Shown piece after piece: positions 57,358 through 64,000 of a DNA stretch of 64,000 nt (within the stretch, counting starts at the first letter, position 1; each line of letters starts with the position of its first letter). Where the stretch lies: contig CAMPGR010000002.1 in assembly GCA_946885605.1 (NCBI GenBank), forward strand, positions 8,262 to 72,261. Reading direction: 5' to 3'. The translations under genes and the position numbers were made by a program. The notes beneath the pieces are model-generated. The model did not search any database and was not told the DNA's origin. It was given only the letters and a program-made list of their open reading frames with translations. The stretch comes from an uncultured Pseudomonadota bacterium (GTDB lineage: Bacteria > Pseudomonadota > Gammaproteobacteria > Burkholderiales > SG8-41).

Positions 57358-58770
57358 ATGCGGCACAAGGTAAAGCACCTGCATTTCGTAGGCATCGGCG
57401 GCGCCGGCATGAGCGGCATAGCCGAGGTGCTGCTCAATCTCGGTTACCAGGTGACGGGTTCCGATGTCGCGGAGAATGCCGCAACCCGGCGGCTGCAAGC
57501 GCTCGGCGCCCGCGTCTTCAAGGGTCACGATGCGCAGTATGCCAGCGGGGCCGATGCCGTCGTCGTCTCGGGCGCGGTCCCGGAAGGCAACCCGGAGGTC
57601 CTCGCGGCGCGCGCGAAGAGCGTCCCCATCGTGCCGCGAGCGTTGATGCTCGTCGAACTGATGCGGCTCAAGCAGGGGATCGCGGTGGCGGGCACACACG
57701 GCAAGACCACCACCACGAGCTTGATCGCCAGCGTGCTTGCCGAAGGCGGCATGGATCCGACCTTCGTGATCGGCGGGCGCCTGGAGGCGGCCGGCTCTCA
57801 CGCGAAGCTCGGCCAGGGCGAATTCATCGTGGTGGAAGCCGACGAATCCGACGCCTCCTTTCTCTACCTGCAGCCCACGCTCGCGGTCGTCACCAATATC
57901 GACGCCGATCACATGGTCACCTACGCCCATTCGCTCGACAGGCTCAAGCAGGCGTTCGTCGACTTCGTGCAGCGGCTGCCGTTTTACGGCGTGGTGGCGC
58001 TTTGCTGTGACGACGCCAACGTCCGTGAAATCATGCCGCGCGTCACGAAGCCCATGGTGACGTACGGCTTCTCCCAGGACGCGGAGATACGCGCGGTGGA
58101 CGTCCAGGCTTCGGGTTGCCAGATGAAGTTTCGCGTTACGCGCGCGGCGAACGGCAAAAAGCCGCCCGATCTGTCGATCACCCTCAATCTCGCGGGCCTC
58201 CACAACGTGCAGAACGCGCTCGCGGCCGTCGCCGTCGGCATGGAGCTTGGCGTGCCGGACGCTTGCATCACCCGGGCGCTTGCCGAGTTCCGGGGGGTGG
58301 GGCGGCGCTTCGAGCGGTACGGCGATATCCCGCTGCCCGGAGGCGGATCGTTCACGCTGATCGACGATTACGGCCACCATCCCGCCGAAATGGCGGCAAC
58401 CCTCGCCGCGGCCCGCGGCGCGTTCCCGGGGCGCAGACTCGTGCTCGCGTTTCAGCCGCATCGCTACACCCGCACGCGGGATTGTTTCGAGGATTTCGCG
58501 AAGGTGCTCTCCACCGTCGATGCGCTGCTCCTCACGGAGGTTTATCCCGCGGGCGAGATGCCGATCGTGGCGGCGGACGGACGGGCGCTCGCGCGTGCGG
58601 TGCGCGTGCTCGGCAAAGTGGAGCCCATATTCGTCGAGTCCGTTTCAGAGCTACCCGCCGCGATATTGGCCGCCGCGCGCGACGGCGACGTTGTCGTGTC
58701 GATGGGCGCGGGGGCGATTGGCGGAGTGCCGGGGAGGCTCTCGCGGTTGAAGGTCGAGAATGCGGCATGA
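57358..58770 (+). CDS. murC: UDP-MurNAc:L-Ala ligase
   Basis: A 470-residue Mur ligase that starts peptide assembly by adding L-alanine to UDP-MurNAc. It starts [21 protein letters not shown]-loop [18 protein letters not shown] (about 113), [20 protein letters not shown], and a C-terminal [20 protein letters not shown] and FQPHRYTRT. The next gene's ATG overlaps its stop by four bases. The 49-base gap after murG has no other start in this frame. Confidence 0.97.
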   Translation: MRHKVKHLHFVGIGGAGMSGIAEVLLNLGYQVTGSDVAENAATRRLQALGARVFKGHDAQYASGADAVVVSGAVPEGNPEVLAARAKSVPIVPRALMLVELMRLKQGIAVAGTHGKTTTTSLIASVLAEGGMDPTFVIGGRLEAAGSHAKLGQGEFIVVEADESDASFLYLQPTLAVVTNIDADHMVTYAHSLDRLKQAFVDFVQRLPFYGVVALCCDDANVREIMPRVTKPMVTYGFSQDAEIRAVDVQASGCQMKFRVTRAANGKKPPDLSITLNLAGLHNVQNALAAVAVGMELGVPDACITRALAEFRGVGRRFERYGDIPLPGGGSFTLIDDYGHHPAEMAATLAAARGAFPGRRLVLAFQPHRYTRTRDCFEDFAKVLSTVDALLLTEVYPAGEMPIVAADGRALARAVRVLGKVEPIFVESVSELPAAILAAARDGDVVVSMGAGAIGGVPGRLSRLKVENAA

Positions 58771-59789
58771 AGGGCGAAACGATCACGCGCACGGCACGCG
58801 AACCCGAGAGCCAAAATGTATCCGCACGCGTGGCGGCGACGCGCACAGTGGCGCCACGGTCCCGGATTGACATGCCTGCAAAAAGCGACCTGCGCGGACG
58901 ATTGAAGTATGACGAGCCGATGGCGCGACACGTGAGCTGGCGCGCCGGGGGCACTGCAGCGCGCGCCTACGAGCCTGCCGATATGGCGGATCTCCAGGCG
59001 TTCATGCGCACCCTGCCAGCGAACGAGCCGATCTGGTTCGTGGGACTCGGGAGCAACCTCTTGGTGCGCGACGGCGGGCTCAACGGAACGGTGATCTTCA
59101 CGCACTGGGCGATGCGCAGCCTCGCGCTGGAAGCGGACGGGCATCGCATTTATGCGGAGGGCGGCCTGCCGAGCCCCAAAGTCGCACGCTTCGCGGCGTT
59201 GCACGGCCTCGTCGGCGCCGAATTTCTCGCCGGCATCCCGGGAACCATCGGCGGCGCCCTGGCGATGAACGCAGGCTGCTACGGGCGCGAAACCTGGGAC
59301 ATCGTCGAGCGCGTCCATACCATGGATCGCCGCGGCGAGATCCACGCGCGCAGCTCAGCGGAGTTCGAGGTGGCGTACCGGCATGTGCGGTGGAACGGCG
59401 CGGCGGGCGCCGGTTCTTCGGAAGAATGGTTTGTCGCCGCGCACTTCCGGCTGGTGCCGGGCGATGGCGAGGGGTCGCGGCAACGCATCAAGGAACTGCT
59501 CGCGCGGCGCATCGCCACGCAGCCTCTCGGCGAGCCGAACGCCGGCTCGGTATTCCGCAATCCGCGTGGCGATTTTGCTGCGCGCCTCATCGAGGCGTGC
59601 GGGTTGAAAGGCTACGCGATCGGCGATGCGCTGATCTCGCCCAAGCATGCGAACTTCATCGTGAACCGCGGCCGTGCGCGTGCCGCCGATATCGAGGCGC
59701 TGATCGAATGCGCCCATTCGGCCGTGAAGGCGCGATTCGGCATCGACCTGGAACGTGAAGTGAGAATTATCGGAGAGCGGTCGGTATGA
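58767..59789 (+). CDS. murB: UDP-N-acetylenolpyruvoylglucosamine reductase
   Basis: A 340-residue FAD enzyme that reduces UDP-GlcNAc-enolpyruvate to UDP-MurNAc. FAD-binding motifs are [27 protein letters not shown], and [20 protein letters not shown]; the proton-donor Ser lies in [10 protein letters not shown]. The C-terminus with [20 protein letters not shown] is of the type II MurB pattern. Residues 1-35 are not conserved, so an ATG at 58872 is possible, but 58767 overlaps the murC stop as neighbouring genes do. Confidence 0.96.
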   Translation: MKGETITRTAREPESQNVSARVAATRTVAPRSRIDMPAKSDLRGRLKYDEPMARHVSWRAGGTAARAYEPADMADLQAFMRTLPANEPIWFVGLGSNLLVRDGGLNGTVIFTHWAMRSLALEADGHRIYAEGGLPSPKVARFAALHGLVGAEFLAGIPGTIGGALAMNAGCYGRETWDIVERVHTMDRRGEIHARSSAEFEVAYRHVRWNGAAGAGSSEEWFVAAHFRLVPGDGEGSRQRIKELLARRIATQPLGEPNAGSVFRNPRGDFAARLIEACGLKGYAIGDALISPKHANFIVNRGRARAADIEALIECAHSAVKARFGIDLEREVRIIGERSV

Positions 59790-60697
59790 GTGTTTTCGGG
59801 AAAGTCGCAGTGCTGCTGGGCGGCCGCTCGGCGGAGCGCGAAATCTCGCTCAAGAGCGGCAGCATGGTGCTCGCGGCGCTCAAGAGCAAAGGCGTCGATG
59901 CGCACCCCTTCGATCCGCGCGACGCGGGTCTGGATCAACTCATCGCCCAGAAGTTCGACCGCGCCTTCATTGCCCTCCATGGCCGATTCGGAGAAGACGG
60001 CACCGTGCAAGGTGCGCTCGAGTATCTCGGCATTTCTTACACCGGAAGCGGCGTGATGGCGAGCGCGCTGGCGATGGACAAGTGGCGCACGAAGCTCTTG
60101 TGGCAGGCGGCTGGTGTGCCAACCCCGCCCTACGAACTGCTCACGCAAGACACCGACCTCGCGGAAGTCGCGGGCCGGCTCGGCCTGCCGCTCATGGTGA
60201 AGCCCGCGCGCGAAGGCTCCAGCATCGGCATGAGCAAGGTCGCGAGCGTGGAAAAGCTCGCGCCCTCGTTCGAACTTGCATCGCGTTACGACAGCGTGGT
60301 CATCGCCGAGCGGTTCATCGAAGGGGCGGAGCTCACGTGCGCCATCCTGGGTGACGAAGCGCTGCCGCTGATACGCCTCGAGACGCCGCGCGTCTTCTAC
60401 GACTACGAAGCGAAGTACTTCGCGAACGACACCCGCTACATCTGCCCGTGCGGGTTGCCGCGCGAGCAGGAACAAAGGGTACAGGCGGCCGCGCTCGCCG
60501 CCTTCAGGCTGATCGGATGCAGCGGCTGGGGGCGCGTCGATGTCATGCTCGACGCGAGCGGACAGCCCTATCTGCTCGAAGTCAACACGGTACCCGGCAT
60601 GACCGACCACAGCCTCGTGCCCATGGCGGCTCGCGCGCGCGGCATCGCGTTCGAGGAACTGGTGGTGCGCATATTGGAGTCGGCGCATGTGGGATAG
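59786..60697 (+). CDS. ddlB: D-alanine-D-alanine ligase
   Basis: A 303-residue ATP-grasp enzyme that joins two D-Ala for MurF. It has [69 protein letters not shown] and the C-terminal [20 protein letters not shown]. The ATG overlaps the murB stop; ftsQ starts 11 bases before its own stop. Length as in E. coli DdlB. Confidence 0.97.
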   Translation: MSVFGKVAVLLGGRSAEREISLKSGSMVLAALKSKGVDAHPFDPRDAGLDQLIAQKFDRAFIALHGRFGEDGTVQGALEYLGISYTGSGVMASALAMDKWRTKLLWQAAGVPTPPYELLTQDTDLAEVAGRLGLPLMVKPAREGSSIGMSKVASVEKLAPSFELASRYDSVVIAERFIEGAELTCAILGDEALPLIRLETPRVFYDYEAKYFANDTRYICPCGLPREQEQRVQAAALAAFRLIGCSGWGRVDVMLDASGQPYLLEVNTVPGMTDHSLVPMAARARGIAFEELVVRILESAHVG

Positions 60698-61433
60698 GCC
60701 CGGTACGCTCAATCGCTGCGCCGATCTCCTCCTCGCCGTTGCCCTGCTCCTCGTGCTCTACGGTGCGCTGCATGTCATCGTGCGGCTCCCGGTGTTTCCG
60801 TTGCGGGAGGTGCGTCTCACGCATCCGGTATCGCTCGTGAGCCGCGAGCAGGTCGAAACCCTGATCCGGGGCGAAATGCGCGGAAACTTCTTCACGGTCG
60901 ATCTCGCCGCCGTGCGCGCGGCATTTGGGAAGCTGCCATGGGTGCGCGACGTGAGCCTGCGCCGCCAGTGGCCCGCGCGTCTCGAAGTGACGCTGGAAGA
61001 GCACGTGCCTCTCGCGCGCTGGGGGGACGCCGCGCTCGTGAACACCCACGGAGAGGTTTTCAGCGCCGCCTACGACGGCGATCTTCCGCTCTTCATCGGT
61101 CCGCCGGAGTCCGCCAAGGAAATCGCGATCCAGTACCAATATTTCCGGCGCAGCCTCGCTGCTATCGCCAAGGTGCCGCAACAAGTGCAGGTGACGCCGC
61201 GTCGAGCGTGGCAGATACGCCTCAGAGACGGCACCACGCTCGAACTCGGGCGCGAGGAAATCGAGGCAAGGCTCGGCCGCTACATTTCCGCCTACAACCG
61301 GACACTCGGGCCGCTGCGGCGAAAAGTGGATGTGGTGGATCTGCGCTACGCGAACGGGTTCGCGGCCCGGATACCGGAATTGCGGCACGAAAAGAGCGCC
61401 CCGAAAGGGCGCAAAGGCACGTCACAGGGATAG
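60687..61433 (+). CDS. ftsQ: cell division protein FtsQ
   Basis: A 248-residue bitopic protein: membrane helix near residues 12-31 ([20 protein letters not shown]), a POTRA domain beginning [20 protein letters not shown], then the beta domain with [20 protein letters not shown] and [11 protein letters not shown]. It recruits FtsL-FtsB to the divisome. Its start lies inside the end of ddlB (11-base overlap), so translation is coupled. Confidence 0.95.
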   Translation: MWDRPGTLNRCADLLLAVALLLVLYGALHVIVRLPVFPLREVRLTHPVSLVSREQVETLIRGEMRGNFFTVDLAAVRAAFGKLPWVRDVSLRRQWPARLEVTLEEHVPLARWGDAALVNTHGEVFSAAYDGDLPLFIGPPESAKEIAIQYQYFRRSLAAIAKVPQQVQVTPRRAWQIRLRDGTTLELGREEIEARLGRYISAYNRTLGPLRRKVDVVDLRYANGFAARIPELRHEKSAPKGRKGTSQG

Positions 61434-61437
61434 GCAT

Positions 61438-62676
61438 ATGGGGAAGGCAAGAGAGAACAACCGGCTGATCGTGGGACTGGACGTCGGCACTTCGAAAATC
61501 GCGGCGATCGTGGCGGAGATCAAGCCCGAAGGCGGATTCGAGATCATCGGCATGGGAAGCCACCCCTCGCGCGGCCTGAAGAAGGGGGTGGTGGTCAACA
61601 TCGAGACCACGGTGAGCGCAATCCAGCGCGCGCTCGAGGAGGCCGAGTTGATGGCCGACTGCAAGATCCGCGAGGTGTATACGGGAATCGCGGGCAGCCA
61701 CATCAAGAGCTTCAACTCGCAGGGCATGGTCGCGATCAAGGACAAGGAAGTCGTCCAGATGGACATCGATCGCGTGATCGAAACCGCGAAGGCGGTGCAG
61801 ATACCCACCGACCAGCAGATCCTGCACATCCTCAACCAGGAATTCATCATCGACGGCCAGGAAGACGTGCGCGAGCCGCTCGGCATGTCGGGGGTGCGGC
61901 TGGAAGCGAAGGTTCACATCGTGACCGGCGCGGTGTCGGCCGCGCAGAACATCATCAAGTGCGTGCGCCGCTGCGGGCTCGAAGTGCGCGATCTGATCCT
62001 TCAGCCGCTCGCCTCCGCGCTTGCCGTCATCACCGACGACGAAAAGGATCTCGGCGTGTGTCTCGTCGATATCGGAGGCGGAACGACGGACGTGGCCGTC
62101 TTCACGCACGGCGCGATCCGTCACACCGCGGTCATCCCGATAGCGGGCGATCAAATCACGAACGATATCGCGATGGCGCTCAGGACGCCGACCAAGGACG
62201 CCGAGGACATCAAGCAGCGTTTCGGCTGCGCGCTCTCGCAGCTCGCCGACCCGCAGGAGATGGTCGATGTGCCGGGCGTGGGCGACCGCGGGCCGCGCGA
62301 GCTCTCACGGAAGACGCTCGCCGAGGTGATCGAGCCGCGCGTCGAGGAACTGTATTCGCTCGTTCAGGCGGAGCTGCGGCGCAGCGGCTACGAGGAGCTG
62401 CTCTCTTCGGGCGTCGTCATCACCGGCGGCTCCAGCGTGCTGCAGGGCATGGTGGAGCTGGGCGAGGAGATCTTTCACATGCCCGTCCGTATCGGGAAGC
62501 CGAACTACAGCGGCGGGCTCGCCGAGGTGGTTCGCCATGCGCGCTACTCGACCGCCGTCGGGCTTCTGCTCGCCGGCGTGCAGCAGTACCGCAGCCGGGA
62601 GATGGCGCGCATGCAGGTCGGGCCGTTCCAGCAGGTGGTGGAGCGAATGCGAAACTGGTTTTCGGGAAATTTTTGA
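61438..62676 (+). CDS. ftsA: cell division protein FtsA
   Basis: A 412-residue actin-like ATPase that tethers FtsZ to the membrane. It has the phosphate motif VGLDVGTSKIAAIVAEIKP, a 1C subdomain, DIGGGTTDVAVFTHGAIRHT, TGGSSVLQGMVELGEEIFH, and a C-terminal amphipathic membrane-targeting helix (QQVVERMRNWFSGNF). Starts four bases after the ftsQ stop. All ATP-site motifs are intact. Confidence 0.97.
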   Translation: MGKARENNRLIVGLDVGTSKIAAIVAEIKPEGGFEIIGMGSHPSRGLKKGVVVNIETTVSAIQRALEEAELMADCKIREVYTGIAGSHIKSFNSQGMVAIKDKEVVQMDIDRVIETAKAVQIPTDQQILHILNQEFIIDGQEDVREPLGMSGVRLEAKVHIVTGAVSAAQNIIKCVRRCGLEVRDLILQPLASALAVITDDEKDLGVCLVDIGGGTTDVAVFTHGAIRHTAVIPIAGDQITNDIAMALRTPTKDAEDIKQRFGCALSQLADPQEMVDVPGVGDRGPRELSRKTLAEVIEPRVEELYSLVQAELRRSGYEELLSSGVVITGGSSVLQGMVELGEEIFHMPVRIGKPNYSGGLAEVVRHARYSTAVGLLLAGVQQYRSREMARMQVGPFQQVVERMRNWFSGNF

Positions 62677-62744
62677 GGTCTCGAGCGGGTTGAAGCGCGA
62701 TTTCGCGAGTGGTACGGACAACGTCATATCAAAAGGAGTGCTGC

Positions 62745-63905
62745 ATGATAGAGCTCATCGATACGCAATCCCAGGAAGCGGTCATCAAGGTCATCGGCGT
62801 CGGCGGCTGCGGCGGCAACGCAATCGATCACATGATCGCGCGCGGTGTACAGGGCGTGGAATTCATCTGTGCCAATACCGACGCGCAGGCGCTCAAGCGC
62901 AACCAGGCGAAGGTGCAGCTGCAGCTCGGATCGGAGATCACCAAGGGCCTGGGCGCCGGCGCCAATCCCGAGATCGGGCGGCAGGCGGCGCTCGAGGACC
63001 GCGAGCGCATCGCGGAACTCATCACCGGCGCCGACATGCTCTTTCTGACGGCAGGTATGGGGGGCGGCACCGGCACAGGCGCCGCGCCGATTGTCGCCGA
63101 AGTGGCGAAGGAACTCGGCGTGCTGACGGTTGCGGTCGTCACCAAGCCTTTCGCTTTCGAAGGCAAGCGCCAGAGAATTGCGCAGGATGGGCTCGACGCG
63201 CTCGCGCAGCATGTCGACTCGCTGATTGTCATTCCGAATGACAAGCTGATGCAGGTGCTCGGCAGCCAGGTGACGCTCGACGAAGCGTTCCAGGCAGCGA
63301 ACGAAGTGCTTCACGGTGCAGTCGCCGGCATCGCGGAGATCATCAGCTGTCCGGGGATGATCAACGTCGACTTTGCCGACGTGCGCACGGTGATGGGGGA
63401 GATGGGCATGGCGATGATGGGCTCGGCGAAGGCCGACGGTCCCGACCGCGCACGCGTTGCCGCGGAGCAGGCCGTCGCATGTCCGCTCCTCGAGGACATC
63501 AACATTTCCGATGCGCGCGGCGTGCTCGTCAACATCTCGGCGAGCAAGGCGACCTTCCAGCTGCAGGAAATGTACGATGTGATGGAGACCATCAAGGCGT
63601 TCGCAGCGGAATCTGCGACAGTGATCGTCGGCACGGTTTACGACGACGGACTGGAATCGAGCCTGCGCGTCACCATCGTTGCCACCGGCCTCGGCAAGCC
63701 CGTCGGACGTCACCAGGCGAAACCGCTCGCCGTGGTCGCGCAGAAGACCGGCACCGACAACGCGCCGATCGACGTCGATTACAACGCACTGGAGCAGCCG
63801 GCTGTCATACGGCGGCGCAATCGCGACGCAACGATCGAGGCGATGCGCCAGTCGGGCGTGGAAATGCTCGATATCCCGGCTTTCCTCCGGAAGCAGGCCG
63901 ACTAG
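62745..63905 (+). CDS. ftsZ: cell division protein FtsZ
   Basis: A 386-residue tubulin-like GTPase that forms the Z-ring. The N-terminal KVIGVGGCGGNAIDHMI, the tubulin signature GGGTGTG (106-112) and the synergy loop NVDFADVRTVMGEMGMAMMG are present. The C-terminal tail ends LDIPAFLRKQAD, the conserved peptide that binds FtsA and ZipA. The linker before it is short. AAAAGGAG precedes the ATG; the 68-base gap after ftsA leaves room for its own promoter or ribosome control. Confidence 0.98.
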   Translation: MIELIDTQSQEAVIKVIGVGGCGGNAIDHMIARGVQGVEFICANTDAQALKRNQAKVQLQLGSEITKGLGAGANPEIGRQAALEDRERIAELITGADMLFLTAGMGGGTGTGAAPIVAEVAKELGVLTVAVVTKPFAFEGKRQRIAQDGLDALAQHVDSLIVIPNDKLMQVLGSQVTLDEAFQAANEVLHGAVAGIAEIISCPGMINVDFADVRTVMGEMGMAMMGSAKADGPDRARVAAEQAVACPLLEDINISDARGVLVNISASKATFQLQEMYDVMETIKAFAAESATVIVGTVYDDGLESSLRVTIVATGLGKPVGRHQAKPLAVVAQKTGTDNAPIDVDYNALEQPAVIRRRNRDATIEAMRQSGVEMLDIPAFLRKQAD

Positions 63906-64000
63906 CCTGGAATCGGCAGCGAGGAGGGGCGGCAGATCGCGCTCGCCGCGGCCGCGCACCGTGGCACGCGGGGCGGTGAGCGCCGGGGCGGGTAACGAAG

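Noticed and set aside
63906..64000. Possible start of a gene after ftsZ
   Set aside because: Only 95 bases remain; no start with a ribosome site and open frame could be tied to a family.

Overview
The window is about 64 kb of GC-rich, densely packed bacterial chromosome. It most likely comes from a betaproteobacterium; the order and genus cannot be fixed from sequence alone. The pointers are the gene order birA-coaX-SPOR protein-heptose adenylyltransferase, the block rsmI/lpoA-yraN-SIS isomerase-dolP, a complete dcw cluster ending in ddlB-ftsQ-ftsA-ftsZ, a meso-diaminopimelate-type MurE, a type A RNase P RNA and a double-length UvrA. I found no rRNA, tRNA, prophage, CRISPR array or intact insertion sequence.

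Layout. 1-2 kb: the start of a DMT-family exporter (minus strand, cut by the window edge), then a phosphate transport pair (DUF47 accessory protein plus Pit). 2-12 kb: egtB (ergothioneine), a frameshifted diguanylate cyclase, a shredded glutathione reductase remnant, pdxH, a META-domain lipoprotein and a 1905-residue tandem UvrA. 12-24 kb: remnants of a molybdenum hydroxylase operon, a zinc alcohol dehydrogenase, two c-di-GMP proteins, a Mut7-C protein, a BON lipoprotein, ettA, a glutathione transferase, an OsmB-like lipoprotein, an SDR and an MFS exporter. 24-33 kb: a DUF748 envelope protein, a small lipoprotein, udgX with a downstream membrane protein of unknown function, and a signalling block (NtrC-type regulator, a hybrid kinase with a damaged ATPase, and an intact PAS kinase). 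33-45 kb: a DUF883 protein, glnS, a peptidase E remnant, a monooxygenase, birA-coaX-SPOR, a heptose/outer-membrane block, rsmI, pyrC, chaC and a DUF1269-like protein. 45.35-45.81 kb: rnpB. 46-63.9 kb: mraZ-rsmH-ftsL-ftsI-murE-murF-mraY-murD-ftsW-murG-murC-murB-ddlB-ftsQ-ftsA-ftsZ, with a promoter and MraZ-box repeats ahead of mraZ.

How the genes work together. The dcw genes, rnpB, glnS, birA, coaX and pyrC are core. In dcw nearly every junction overlaps by 1-11 bases, so the cluster probably makes long, translationally coupled messages for peptidoglycan precursors and the divisome. GmhA-like isomerase, heptose adenylyltransferase, LpoA-like and DolP-like proteins serve the outer envelope. The accessory part holds three c-di-GMP proteins (one frameshifted, one with a degenerate GGDEF), a two-component cluster, and thiol/stress functions (EgtB, GST, ChaC, UdgX, UvrA).

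Most unusual observations. (1) rnpB carries three tandem 32-nt units in its specificity domain; each complete unit folds by eye into two GNRA-capped hairpins that look like P13 and P14, so the P13-P14 module seems to be multiplied. (2) At least four genes are decayed in place (glutathione reductase, two molybdenum hydroxylase subunits, peptidase E), and a diguanylate cyclase is frameshifted. (3) UvrA is a head-to-tail duplication with four intact Walker A motifs. (4) A hybrid histidine kinase keeps its phospho-acceptor His and receiver Asp but has lost key ATP-binding residues.
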